41,847 nt of DNA from a virus, in the IMG/VR virus record IMGVR_UViG_3300035670_000489, positions 1 to 41,847 of that record, one strand, 5' to 3'. Positions 29,566 through 38,761 of this stretch are shown here, in pieces. The number at the start of each line of letters is the position of its first letter. The stretch's first letter is position 1. The position numbers and the translations under genes are program-made. The notes under the pieces are model-generated. The model was given only the letters and a program-made list of their open reading frames with translations. It had not been told where the DNA came from and did not search any database.

Positions 29566-30276
29566 ATGGACTTACTAAGTGATTTAATATCAGATGTACA
29601 ATCAGACCTAAACGTATCAACAAATAGTGCCTTATTTCCTGAAGCAACTATTAAAAAGGCAATAAATAGGGCTTACTTTAAAACCTGTGCTTTATTTAAT
29701 TGGCCTTCACTTCAAGACGCACAAACTACAAGTACAGTTTCTGGACAAGAATATTATGAAGCACCTTCAATTTGGAGACCAAATTCAATTTATCGTTTAG
29801 AAGTTGATAGTTTACTTTATGGAGAAGATCCAGATGGTAATCCATTAGACTTTAATGATTATTTAACTTGGAAATTAGATAATCCTACCAGTACGTCAAA
29901 AAAATGGGCTGTACAGTGGCTAAGGTACTTCATTTGGCCTGTTCCAACTACTAACGGTGCAAACAATATAACTATTTATGGTTATAAAAATGCGACTGAA
30001 TTAGTAAATGCCAATGATACTACTATTTTTAGTTATAATATGCCTGATTGTAATGATGCTTTGGTAATGGAAGCATCTGCAATTCTTAAAAAGAAAGGTG
30101 AAAATGAAAAGAGTTCTCAATTTGTTAGTGCTGAAGCTAAAATAGTTTTAACTCTAGCATATAACAGAATTAAAAAAGACTCTGCTAGAATTGAAAAAAA
30201 CCAACCGTTATTTTATGTACCAGATTTTTTTGGGAAAGGTGGTCAAGGTTGGGACTACGACCAAAATGATTTCTAA
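29566..30276 (+). CDS. Head-tail adaptor (P22 gp4-like)
   Basis: The 236 residues have the pattern LLSDLISDVQSDLNVSTNSALFPEATIKKAINRAYFKTC..FNWPSLQ, followed by a beta part (GQEYYEAPSIWRPNSIYRLEVD) and a helical C-terminus with many basic residues. This is the layout of phage adaptor/connector proteins that sit below the portal (gp4 of P22, gp11 of T7). It is consistent with a short-tailed virion and the absence of tail-tube genes. Confidence 0.75.
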   Translation: MDLLSDLISDVQSDLNVSTNSALFPEATIKKAINRAYFKTCALFNWPSLQDAQTTSTVSGQEYYEAPSIWRPNSIYRLEVDSLLYGEDPDGNPLDFNDYLTWKLDNPTSTSKKWAVQWLRYFIWPVPTTNGANNITIYGYKNATELVNANDTTIFSYNMPDCNDALVMEASAILKKKGENEKSSQFVSAEAKIVLTLAYNRIKKDSARIEKNQPLFYVPDFFGKGGQGWDYDQNDF

Positions 30277-30278
30277 TT

Positions 30279-31523
30279 ATGGCATCAAACTTATACGAAT
30301 ACTATCAATCAATAGGACAAAACTTACCCTCTATACAAGAGAGAGCTAAAATATTTGAAACAAGCGGATTAGGTTCTGCAACTGGTTATATGGGTACTGC
30401 TTCTCAAAATGCTGCATTATTGGCTAAATTAGCCAGTGGTGGTTCAGTAATGCCTCAAGCAACTCCACAAACAGTTGCTCAAACTACTCCGCAAACTACT
30501 CAACAGGTTACAACTCAACCAACGGCACAAACTGGTGGATATGACATAAATGCAATTGTAAATGCTATGCTACAAAAAGGTTATAACAATAGAGCTGAAG
30601 CAGAAGCAGTAGCAAAGGGTGATCCAGAAAGATTTGCTAGAGAATATCTTGGTGTTGGTGGTACAACTGGTGCAACTGGTGCAACTATTACACAACAACC
30701 TACAATAGATTTAACCAGTATTTATGATAATTTAACTAATAAAGCTGGTATAAATGATTTACAAAATCAATTAGTTCAAAGAGAACAGGCTTATAATCTC
30801 GCTGTTAGTAAAATTAACGACAATCCTTATTTATCTGAAGCTACTAGAGTTGGTCGTATTCAAAAACTAACTACTGATTATCAAAACTCTGTTAAACCAC
30901 TTCAAGCTCAAATAGAAATGGCTACAAGTGATGTTAAAAATAGACTTGGAATGGCTACTCAACAATACGAGTATGGTGTTCAAGCTAGAGAAACTGCATT
31001 AAATCAATTTAATTCATTATTAAGTTCTGGTGCTTTGGTAGGTGCTGATGCTTCTACAATAGCACAACTCGCTGCTAGTACAGGTATAAGTTCTAGTATT
31101 ATTCAAAGTGCTATTACTGCTTCTGGTAAAAAAGATGTAAATATTCAAGTTATAAAATCTGAAGATGATAATGGAAATGTGGTGGTATCTGTTATAAATA
31201 CTGATACTGGTGATGTTATTAAACAAACAAGTTTAGGCCAAGTTGGTACTAAAACAAAAGTTCCTAGTGGTGGTGGAGTAACGCCAACAAAGGTATCAGA
31301 ACAACAATTTTTAGAAGAAGCTAAAACTGTTACAGGCCAACAAACAGATACTGGTTGGGTAGGACAATTCCCATTACTGGTTGCTAAATATGCACCATAC
31401 TTTACCTTATCAAAAATATATCAACTTTATTCACAGAGTGAATTAGGTCAAAAATATGGAAATCCGACGGAAGATGCAACAGAAATAAAAGAATTATATA
31501 ATTATTATCGTGGTAATGAATAA
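30279..31523 (+). CDS. Internal virion/ejection-type protein 1
   Basis: The 414 residues hold a Gln/Thr/Ala-rich linker (about 60-90), a helical part with RAEAEAVAKGDPERFAREYLG and a long helical coiled section (KINDNPYLSEATRVGRIQKLTTDYQ), and a beta C-terminus. This is the profile of ejection proteins in podoviruses that leave the capsid with the genome. It is the first of three in tandem. No enzyme motif. Stop overlaps next ATG (TAATG). Confidence 0.65.
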   Translation: MASNLYEYYQSIGQNLPSIQERAKIFETSGLGSATGYMGTASQNAALLAKLASGGSVMPQATPQTVAQTTPQTTQQVTTQPTAQTGGYDINAIVNAMLQKGYNNRAEAEAVAKGDPERFAREYLGVGGTTGATGATITQQPTIDLTSIYDNLTNKAGINDLQNQLVQREQAYNLAVSKINDNPYLSEATRVGRIQKLTTDYQNSVKPLQAQIEMATSDVKNRLGMATQQYEYGVQARETALNQFNSLLSSGALVGADASTIAQLAASTGISSSIIQSAITASGKKDVNIQVIKSEDDNGNVVVSVINTDTGDVIKQTSLGQVGTKTKVPSGGGVTPTKVSEQQFLEEAKTVTGQQTDTGWVGQFPLLVAKYAPYFTLSKIYQLYSQSELGQKYGNPTEDATEIKELYNYYRGNE

Positions 31524-33811
31524 TGTCTCTTTTAGAATCAGTACAATCAATAAAAGGGACTACTCAAGGAAGTAGTCAAATAAATACGCAACCAAGCGGT
31601 TCACTACTTCAAAATGTTAAAATTGCTAGAAAAGAAGTAACTCCAACCCCTATTCCTGTTAAGCCAATAGAACAACCAAAACTAACATTTACCCAAAAAG
31701 CCGGAGATTTTGTTAAAAACTTTTTAACAGATTTAAAAGCTGCGAAACAATATTCTAAAAATGTTGAGGGTTTGACTAAAACATTTATAAAAGAAAAAGC
31801 AGTTAAACCAATAGTTGAAACAGTTAAAAAAGACATATCTACAACCAAAGAGGCTTTAGGTAAGCAAACTTACAATACTGGTTTAAAAGGAACTCTTTTA
31901 AAATTAAGTGAAGTTTCAACAATACCAACACTTGAAAGAGCTAAGCAAAATGTTGAGCTTAAAAAAGAACAGGGTATTTATATTAGTCCAAGAGAAGAAC
32001 AACAATACCAACAAGTTTTAGAGTTTTTAAAATTAAGCCCAGAACAAAGAGCTTTAGAAAGAGATAAGGTTACGAAGCTAACCCAGTCTATCAAAACAGA
32101 AAGATTGGCCAAGAGTGCTTATGTTGGCGTTGTCTCTACAACAAAAGGGGTTCTTAATGCTTATGAATGGATTAGTGGAAAAGATACCGAAGCTAGTAAA
32201 AATTTAGATCAATGGATTAAAAGGTTAAATGTAGAAAATCCCACATTAGTCAATCAAATTCAATCTGGTGCTGGTTCAACAATTCCCTTTTATGCCTTTG
32301 GAGGCATATTTGGTTTAGGTGCTAAGACGTTAGCTAAAGTATCTCCTAAAATTGCTACATTATTTGCTTCTGGTGCTTCTGGTGCTTTAGAAGCTATGAC
32401 CGAAGCAGGTAATGTTTATGACGATAATTTAAAACAAGGAAAGACTAAGGCAGAAGCTGGAAAAGCAGCCGATAAAACATTTGGTGCTAATTTAATTTTA
32501 AACATTCTTACTAATAAACTTGGTGTGTTTGGTGATAAAGAAGGTCTAAATAAATTAATTATGTCGGTGTCTGGCGAAGGAATACAAGAAGCGGTCCAAC
32601 AAATTATCTCCAATAGTCAAACTGGCAGAGACTTATTTGATGGTGTAGCAGAAAGTGGTTTAATTGGTGCAATAATTGGTAGTGCCGGTTCTTTTATCTC
32701 TTTAGGAGAGGGGAATATAGTCAATAAACTATCTGATAAGGCTAGTAATTCATATCAGGCTGAAGATAAAGAATTAAGTAAAGAAGATGTTAAAGAAATT
32801 ACTGATTATGTGAAAAAGAATGGAGAACTTGAAACAGTAAAAGTAAGTAAAAACGAAGATGGTACATATAAAATCCTTGATGGTGTAAAAACACTTGAGT
32901 TTGCTAGACAAAATAACTTAGATATACAGGTTGAAGAAGTTACAGAACCGCAAAAAGAAGAATTAGTAACTGTTTATAGAACTGCCAAAAAATTAGAAGA
33001 AGGCAATCAAGTTTCTACTGATAAAGAAGTGGCTCAAAGATTTGCTACTGAAAATGAACCAGTAATTGAGTTTAAAATACCAAAATCACAATTAGAAGAA
33101 AGTCCAATACAAGTTAAAAAAGAAGCTGGAATAATGACTTATATTGGAAAAGAAGTCAAAGAACCAACTCCAAAAGGTATAGAAGAAAAAGTAAAAGAAC
33201 CAAAAGCAGTTATATCCCCCTCTATACCAGAAGTAAAACCAAAAGTTAAAGAAAAAGAAGTTAGTGTGCCAAGAGAACAAATACCAGTCGGAGAAGGTAA
33301 GACTAAAGTAAGTAAATTAGAAGCTAGGGTAACTGACCAACTTAAAAAAATTAGTCAAGAAAGTATAGATAAACTTGGATTAGCCACTTATAACGAACTT
33401 AACAAAAAAGAGAATATTAAATTGGCTTCAGAATATGTATTACAAAATCCAGATGAAGCTATTAAAGTTTTGACTGGAGAAATAGAAGCACCAAAAGGAA
33501 TACTCCGAAATGCTATTTATGTAGCTATGGAGAATATGGCTAAAGGTGATGTAGAACTGGCTAGACGACTTGCTTCAATTACTTCTACGAGACTTGGACA
33601 GGAATTAAGCATTTTAACTGAAATAGACCAAGATTCACCGGTTAAAGCGATGAGAGATATTATCCAAATTAAAGAAGAAACATTTAAAAGACGATATAAA
33701 AACAAAAAAGTTGGCGAGGTAAAAAAGAAACTCGCTGACGATATTAAAAAAGATGTTAAAAAGGTTAATAATTCAGACTGGAGTTCATTTATTGACTCTA
33801 TAAAATGCTAA
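31523..33811 (+). CDS. Polyvalent ejection protein 2 with ParB-like and ART-like segments
   Basis: The 762 residues combine several parts. There is a disordered N-terminus, then a hydrophobic helical stretch (about 255-310, FYAFGGIFGLGAKTL, ANLILNILTNKLG). Next comes a ParB-nuclease-like segment (about 435-475: VKVSKNEDGTYKILDGVKTLEFA), then a segment like ADP-ribosyltransferase-type domains (VYRTAKKLEEGNQVSTD...AQRFATEN). Last are a Lys/Glu/Pro linker and a helical domain. Polyvalent proteins of this sort are injected with DNA and act against host defences or on the host envelope. The domain calls are from pattern only; catalytic residues are not all certain. Confidence 0.7.
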   Translation: MSLLESVQSIKGTTQGSSQINTQPSGSLLQNVKIARKEVTPTPIPVKPIEQPKLTFTQKAGDFVKNFLTDLKAAKQYSKNVEGLTKTFIKEKAVKPIVETVKKDISTTKEALGKQTYNTGLKGTLLKLSEVSTIPTLERAKQNVELKKEQGIYISPREEQQYQQVLEFLKLSPEQRALERDKVTKLTQSIKTERLAKSAYVGVVSTTKGVLNAYEWISGKDTEASKNLDQWIKRLNVENPTLVNQIQSGAGSTIPFYAFGGIFGLGAKTLAKVSPKIATLFASGASGALEAMTEAGNVYDDNLKQGKTKAEAGKAADKTFGANLILNILTNKLGVFGDKEGLNKLIMSVSGEGIQEAVQQIISNSQTGRDLFDGVAESGLIGAIIGSAGSFISLGEGNIVNKLSDKASNSYQAEDKELSKEDVKEITDYVKKNGELETVKVSKNEDGTYKILDGVKTLEFARQNNLDIQVEEVTEPQKEELVTVYRTAKKLEEGNQVSTDKEVAQRFATENEPVIEFKIPKSQLEESPIQVKKEAGIMTYIGKEVKEPTPKGIEEKVKEPKAVISPSIPEVKPKVKEKEVSVPREQIPVGEGKTKVSKLEARVTDQLKKISQESIDKLGLATYNELNKKENIKLASEYVLQNPDEAIKVLTGEIEAPKGILRNAIYVAMENMAKGDVELARRLASITSTRLGQELSILTEIDQDSPVKAMRDIIQIKEETFKRRYKNKKVGEVKKKLADDIKKDVKKVNNSDWSSFIDSIKC

Positions 33812-33812
33812 T

Positions 33813-36059
33813 ATGGCTAGTAAATGGTGCTTATTACAAAAGTATGTAGATGAATTTAAGCGAGGGTTAAAATCTGGTGAAATTAAACCAGAAGAACTCT
33901 CTAAAATGTCTAGTGCCGAAAGAAGGTCATTTTTTGCTAAATATGTGGGAGAAACAAATGCTGAAAATGTTAATGCCTTATTTGAAAGTAAATTGCTATT
34001 AAAGAACCAAAAAGCTGGTTATATTTCATGGGCAAAAAAAGTAGCTGGTATTAGTAAGCAAACTCGTCAAGATATATTAAGTAAAATTGAAAGATTGGAT
34101 ACAGTTTTGAGTCCAAAAGCTGAACAACAATTCCTAGAGGATTTGGTAGCCACTAAATTAAACATAAATGTAACTGAAGCAGAAGCAAAAAATATCTTTG
34201 AGTTGTCAAAAAGAAATCAAGAATTATCAACCAAATGGAAAGAAGAATTAGACCAACATCCTGCTTGGTCAGAAAATCCGTTAGCTACCCAAAAAGAATG
34301 GATGACAAACGAAACTAGATTAAATAGTGGCTATGCCAAAGTGCAATTAGAAAATTATATAAATGAATTAAAACTAAATTCCAGAAAGATTTATTTTAAA
34401 GAAGAACCGTTTAAAAAAATAGCTGAAATGGTTGGCAATATTCCTGGTACGTTAAAATCTAGCGTTGCTTCATTTGATAACTCATTATGGGGAAGGCAGG
34501 GAATAAAAACTTTACTAGATGTTAGAACTTCTAATATATGGTTTAAAAACTTTTTAAAATCTTGGAAAGATATTGGACAACAATTAATTTCAAAGGGTGG
34601 AATATTAAAATCTGGTGATGACAGAGTAATGGATATGATTAAAGCTGATATATATTCCAGACCGAATGCTATGAATGGTAAATATAATGCTGGTGATTAT
34701 AGACTTAGTGTTTTAAATGAAGAGGCTTTTCCATCTTCAATACCAGAAAAAATACCATTATTTGGTCGTCTATTTAAAGCATCTGAAGTTGCCTATAATG
34801 GCGGTGCATTAAGATTAAGGGCAGATTTAGCCGACAGGTTTATTTCTAAAGCTGAAAAGGCAGGTGTAAATACCCTAGGAGAAGAAGCAAAGGCAATAGG
34901 ACATTTGGTTGGTTCTATGACAGGTCGTGGTAGTTGGGGAAAGGCAGATGTGTTAGGTAAAGAAGCTAATGTTTTGTTTTTCTCGGTTAAGTTTTTAAAA
35001 TCTAATATTGATACTTTAACTGCTGGTTTGACTGATAAAAAGATTAGACAAAGTCCATTTGCCAGAAAACAAGCCGCTACCAATTTGTTAAATATAATAG
35101 GAACTCTTACTTTTATTTATACGCTTAACAACTTATTTAGACCAGATGATGAAGTAGAAAAAGATCCACGAAGTTCTAAGTTTGGGAAGATTAAAATCTT
35201 TAACAGGTTAGTTGATTTAAGTGGTGGTATGGCTTCAATCGTTACTCTGGCTTCAAGACTATTGCCAACTGTACATAATGGTAAATTGAGTTTTTGGAAA
35301 ATAGATACAAATGGAGAATATGTTGATTTAGTTGAGGGTGGGTATGGAAAACAAAATGCTATGGATGTTTTTGATAGCTTTTTTCAAGGTAAATTTTCTC
35401 CAATAGCTGGAATAGTTAGAGATATGTGGAAAGGTACTACTTATACTGGTGAACCAATTAGTGTAAAAACAGTTGCTAAAGGACAATTACCAATCTCAAT
35501 TCAAAATGCTTTATTTGATTCTTATAAACTAGGAAATTTAATACTAGACGGTCTTGGCTTTTCTGTGAGTAGTTTTATTGAGCCAAATAAGGACAGTAAT
35601 ATAATTCCTGAAGATAAAAAGATTGATAATCAAACATTTATAAAAACCGTTTTATTGTATGCTAATGCTTTTGGAACTGATCCAGAAACAGCTTTTAATC
35701 GTATCTTTACCGGTCAAAAGATTAGAAAGATTAGTGGAGATGCAATTATAGTGGAAAGATTGCCAGTAAGCGAATCACAAGCTATTAAAAGTAAATACGG
35801 TGCTAAAAATCCAGAAATGAAGTTAGACCATACTATACCTTTAATCTTGGGTGGTAGTAATACAGAAGATAATTTAAAAATAGTTACCACTTCTGAATGG
35901 TCTAGTTATACAAAAGTAGAAACTGCCCTTGGTAAAGCATTAAAAGAAAAGAAAATTACTAAAAAAGAAGCCCAAGAAGAAATAGTTAAATTTAAGGCTA
36001 TTAAAGACACTTCCAAGCGAAAGGCTTATGGTGAAGAATTAATCGCCAAATACAAATAA
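33813..36059 (+). CDS. Large virion protein 3 with a C-terminal HNH-type motif
   Basis: The 748 residues begin MASKWCLLQKYVDEFKRG, with a helical domain (ELSKMSSAERRSFFAKYVGE) that in related phages continues directly from the preceding protein. The long middle is mostly helical, with a hydrophobic segment (NLLNIIGTLTFIYTLNNLF). Near residues 670-700 lies LDHTIPLILGGSNTEDNLK, a DH...P...GG...NL signature of an HNH nuclease core, without zinc cysteines. An ejected protein carrying a nuclease could cut host or competitor DNA, or assist entry. The gene starts one base after the previous stop, in another frame. Confidence 0.75.
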   Translation: MASKWCLLQKYVDEFKRGLKSGEIKPEELSKMSSAERRSFFAKYVGETNAENVNALFESKLLLKNQKAGYISWAKKVAGISKQTRQDILSKIERLDTVLSPKAEQQFLEDLVATKLNINVTEAEAKNIFELSKRNQELSTKWKEELDQHPAWSENPLATQKEWMTNETRLNSGYAKVQLENYINELKLNSRKIYFKEEPFKKIAEMVGNIPGTLKSSVASFDNSLWGRQGIKTLLDVRTSNIWFKNFLKSWKDIGQQLISKGGILKSGDDRVMDMIKADIYSRPNAMNGKYNAGDYRLSVLNEEAFPSSIPEKIPLFGRLFKASEVAYNGGALRLRADLADRFISKAEKAGVNTLGEEAKAIGHLVGSMTGRGSWGKADVLGKEANVLFFSVKFLKSNIDTLTAGLTDKKIRQSPFARKQAATNLLNIIGTLTFIYTLNNLFRPDDEVEKDPRSSKFGKIKIFNRLVDLSGGMASIVTLASRLLPTVHNGKLSFWKIDTNGEYVDLVEGGYGKQNAMDVFDSFFQGKFSPIAGIVRDMWKGTTYTGEPISVKTVAKGQLPISIQNALFDSYKLGNLILDGLGFSVSSFIEPNKDSNIIPEDKKIDNQTFIKTVLLYANAFGTDPETAFNRIFTGQKIRKISGDAIIVERLPVSESQAIKSKYGAKNPEMKLDHTIPLILGGSNTEDNLKIVTTSEWSSYTKVETALGKALKEKKITKKEAQEEIVKFKAIKDTSKRKAYGEELIAKYK

Positions 36060-36062
36060 TAC

Positions 36063-36092
36063 TTTACATAAAATAGTATTTTTGTCTAAACT
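36063..36092 (+). promoter_or_regulatory. Promoter of the tail fibre/lysis operon
   Basis: TTTACA (36063-36068), 18 bases, TAAACT (36087-36092). The spacer TAAAATAGTATTTTT differs by one base from that of the capsid promoter at 14371, suggesting a co-regulated late class. Leader about 20 bases. Confidence 0.65.
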
Positions 36093-36118
36093 AAATATAT
36101 AAAAATTAAATAAAAACT

Positions 36119-37306
36119 ATGGCTGACGCAAAGATTACAGAATTGACCGAACTTACAGCAGTAGATCCAAGTGATTTACTTGCTATTGTAGATGATCCTT
36201 CGGGAACACCAGTTACTAAAAAAGCTACTGTTAATAATATTGCCGATTCTATTGCTGCGGATTCTAATACTCCAGTAATGAACTCCTCTATGGCTCGTCA
36301 AGCAATAATAAATGGAAACTTTGATGTATGGCAGAGAGGAACTACATCAACCAATCCAGTAACAGCTACATTTTTAGCAGATAGATGGAATGTTTCTTTT
36401 AATGCAGATAGTGGAACGCCACCAACTAACATTGTTCATACTAGACAAGCTCTTACAGCGGGTGATATTGCTAATGCTTTTTATCATTACAGAATAGCCC
36501 CAGATGGTGCTGGTTCAAGTTATGGTGCTAATTCACACTACACACTAAGACAAAAAATAGAGTTTGGTACAAGGTTTTTGTGTGGACTTAATAAAACAGT
36601 TACGGTGTCATTTTATGCTAGATCATCTATTACAAATAAAAAACTTGGAATACTAGCAATACAGCACTATGGAACTGGAGGTAGCCCTTCAACACTTGAG
36701 TATATCAATGGTGAAAATTGGACACTTACCTCTAGCTGGACAAAGTATACTCACACTTTTACCACCAATACACTAGCTAGCAAGACATTTGGAACAGCCA
36801 ATGACGACTCTCTGTATATTGATTTTGCAGTACAGTGGGGATCAACAAGAGATGCCTATTATGGTGCTGATGGTGCAGAAGATTTTGTGGGTTCAGGAAC
36901 AATAGACATAGCTCAAGTCCAACTCTGTGCTGGTGATGTAGCTCTACCTTTTATGCCTAAGAGTTATGAAGAAGAATTAAGAGCTTGTCAGAGGTATTAT
37001 CAAAAATCATATTTATATGAAACAGCTGTTGGAACTAATACACAAGTTGGAGCATTTCATCAATATATTGGAGATGCTACGACTGCAACATTAGCAACAA
37101 CTGTATATTATCCAGTTGAAATAAGAACTGCATCTACCCCAGTAATTTATGATTTTGCTGGTACTTCTGGTAAGGTTTATAAAGGTGCAGCTGGTAAAAC
37201 TGGAACAGTTACAAACTTAACTACTAAAACTTTTTATTGTTACACAACGGATTCTACTTCTGCAGTTGAATGGGGATTTCATTGGGTAGTTGATTCTGAA
37301 CTATAA
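36119..37306 (+). CDS. Tail fibre/spike with carbohydrate-binding-like domain
   Basis: The 395 residues start ADAKITELTELTAVDPSDLLAIVDDPSGTP, an N-terminal module shared by many phage fibres that attach to the tail. The middle (NGNFDVWQRG, DRWNVSF...) is a beta-sandwich of the type common in fibres that bind carbohydrate. It ends with FMPKSYEEELRACQRYYQKS and a C-terminal beta cap. Probable receptor-binding protein. It starts the operon that ends with lysis genes. Confidence 0.85.
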   Translation: MADAKITELTELTAVDPSDLLAIVDDPSGTPVTKKATVNNIADSIAADSNTPVMNSSMARQAIINGNFDVWQRGTTSTNPVTATFLADRWNVSFNADSGTPPTNIVHTRQALTAGDIANAFYHYRIAPDGAGSSYGANSHYTLRQKIEFGTRFLCGLNKTVTVSFYARSSITNKKLGILAIQHYGTGGSPSTLEYINGENWTLTSSWTKYTHTFTTNTLASKTFGTANDDSLYIDFAVQWGSTRDAYYGADGAEDFVGSGTIDIAQVQLCAGDVALPFMPKSYEEELRACQRYYQKSYLYETAVGTNTQVGAFHQYIGDATTATLATTVYYPVEIRTASTPVIYDFAGTSGKVYKGAAGKTGTVTNLTTKTFYCYTTDSTSAVEWGFHWVVDSEL

Positions 37307-37311
37307 AACCT

Positions 37312-37344
37312 ATGAATAAAAAATGTGGTGGTAAAAAGAAATAA
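37312..37344 (+). CDS. Ten-residue basic Cys peptide (possible)
   Basis: ATG at 37312, TAA at 37342-37344, peptide MNKKCGGKKK. It fits exactly between the fibre and XhlA-like genes. Tiny Cys/Gly/Lys peptides at this position recur in some phages, but chance is a fair alternative. Confidence 0.3.
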   Translation: MNKKCGGKKK

Positions 37345-37346
37345 TT

Positions 37347-37598
37347 ATGAAGCAAGAAACAACAATAGAACTACTTAAAAAAGATGTTAAAGAAATTAAG
37401 AGTGATATTGCTGATTTAAAGGCTTCCTTTAACAGGTCTTTTGACGACTTAAAAAAAAACATAGACGAATTAAAGACCTGCTTTGTCAGAAACGAGAGAT
37501 TTCTTCCCATAGAAAAGGGGTTCTACGCTATGATTGGTACGATTGCTTTGACCGTATTAGGTGCTTTATTAACCGTTGTTGTGAGGGCAAAACAATGA
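37347..37598 (+). CDS. XhlA-like lysis-associated membrane protein
   Basis: The 83 residues have an N-terminal coiled coil (about 1-45, KKDVKEIKSDIADLKASFNRS), a loop, and one C-terminal membrane helix (FYAMIGTIALTVLGALLTVVV). This is the topology of XhlA/hemolysin-type lysis accessory proteins, which work with a holin and endolysin. It is followed by another membrane protein, an endolysin and a holin. Start is two bases after the preceding short frame. Confidence 0.8.
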   Translation: MKQETTIELLKKDVKEIKSDIADLKASFNRSFDDLKKNIDELKTCFVRNERFLPIEKGFYAMIGTIALTVLGALLTVVVRAKQ

Positions 37599-37723
37599 CA
37601 ACTTTTCACCACAGAATAATGTGGAGTATTATAGCTTTAACTTTTATAATGTGTTGTCTTTTAGTTTATTTATTATTGACTGGTAATTATACTAGTCCTC
37701 TTTGTTTAGAAAAATGTTTATAA
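37595..37723 (+). CDS. 42-residue membrane protein in the lysis cassette
   Basis: ATG at 37595 overlaps the TGA of the XhlA-like gene. One hydrophobic helix (WSIIALTFIMCCLLVYLLLTG), then a short tail with two cysteines (CLEKC). It is coupled to both neighbours, and its end overlaps the endolysin start by ten bases. A spanin- or antiholin-like role is possible but unproved. Confidence 0.6.
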   Translation: MTTFHHRIMWSIIALTFIMCCLLVYLLLTGNYTSPLCLEKCL

Positions 37724-38556
37724 CTTATAAAGAGTTTTTAGATAAATATTTAGGACAATCAAAAGGTTATCCAGATGGTAGTTATATTGGTGAGTGTTTA
37801 TCAATAGTTAAACTTTATATTAAAGAGTGTTTTGGAATAAACCCGCCACCAAGTGGTAGTGGTAGTGCTTATGGCTATTGGTCTAATTTCCCTAGTCCTT
37901 TAGGCAATGTATTTGAAAAGGTTGAAAATACCGACACTTTAATACCCGAAAAAGGTTGGATTGCTGTTTGGGAACCTTGGTCTGCTAATCAATATGGACA
38001 TATTGCTATTGTGGCTGACGGTTGCACCACCTCAACTCTTAAAAACTATGCCCAAAACTGGACTTCTAAAACCTTTCAATTAGAGAGTAATAGATATACC
38101 AATGTTATTGGATTTTTAAAACCAAAAATTACCAATTCAGAAACTATTATGACAGAAGAACAAAAAAGAATATTAGATTTTTTAGCAGGTAAAACAGAGG
38201 GAGATGTTAGAGAAGCCTTTGGAGCATTAAATGATTCTCCAGAGAAAGACAAACAGATACAAACATTACAAGAAAAGGTTTTGAGTTTGGACAACTTTGT
38301 TAAGACCTTAGAAGATAGGATAGTTGCTTTAGAGAGTGATTTACAAGCCAATTTAGCTTTAGTAGAAGATTGGCAGAAGAAATATGAGAGTGCTAACAAA
38401 CTATTAAAAACTAAACAAGAAGAATTAGACGCTATGACTGCTTCTAAAAATCAGTATAAAGGCTGGTACGAAACTGCACTTACTAAGACTATTGATAAAT
38501 TTTCAGCTTGGGAATTAATTAATATGGGAATTAAAAAATTAATAGTTAAAAAATAA
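37714..38556 (+). CDS. CHAP/NlpC-type endolysin with coiled-coil C-terminus
   Basis: The start at ATG 37714 (MFITYKEFLDKYLG) is preferred over TTG 37702. The 280 residues have the CHAP-type order GECLSIVKLY (catalytic Cys28), QYGHIAIVAD (His96) and a late polar residue in NYAQNW. A hydrolysed bond in peptidoglycan (amidase or peptidase) is expected. Residues about 150-245 form a long charged coiled coil (DKQIQTLQEKVLSLDNF...DWQKKYESANKLL), unusual for endolysins, possibly for oligomerising. The C-terminus is basic. No signal peptide, so it needs the holin. Confidence 0.85.
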   Translation: MFITYKEFLDKYLGQSKGYPDGSYIGECLSIVKLYIKECFGINPPPSGSGSAYGYWSNFPSPLGNVFEKVENTDTLIPEKGWIAVWEPWSANQYGHIAIVADGCTTSTLKNYAQNWTSKTFQLESNRYTNVIGFLKPKITNSETIMTEEQKRILDFLAGKTEGDVREAFGALNDSPEKDKQIQTLQEKVLSLDNFVKTLEDRIVALESDLQANLALVEDWQKKYESANKLLKTKQEELDAMTASKNQYKGWYETALTKTIDKFSAWELINMGIKKLIVKK

Positions 38557-38557
38557 T

Positions 38558-38761
38558 ATGGTTTCAAAAAGATTCACATTAAACAAAGAAGAGCTTTTAA
38601 AAGTTGGGAAGAATGCTTTGATATTTTTAGCTCCAGCTTTAATAATTTTTCTTACTGCTATCCAAAGCGGAGTTTCTTTAAACGACTCTTTGTATGCTGT
38701 TTATCTGTGGGGATTAAATACTGCCATTGATTTGCTTCGTAAATTTAGCGAAGGCAAATAA
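38558..38761 (+). CDS. Holin (probable)
   Basis: The 67 residues have a basic N-terminus, one clear membrane helix (NALIFLAPALIIFLTAIQSG), a short turn and a second amphipathic or weak membrane segment (LYAVYLWGLNTAIDLL), then a basic end (RKFSEGK). The position after the endolysin and the two-helix topology fit a class II-type holin. It starts one base after the endolysin stop. Confidence 0.75.
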   Translation: MVSKRFTLNKEELLKVGKNALIFLAPALIIFLTAIQSGVSLNDSLYAVYLWGLNTAIDLLRKFSEGK

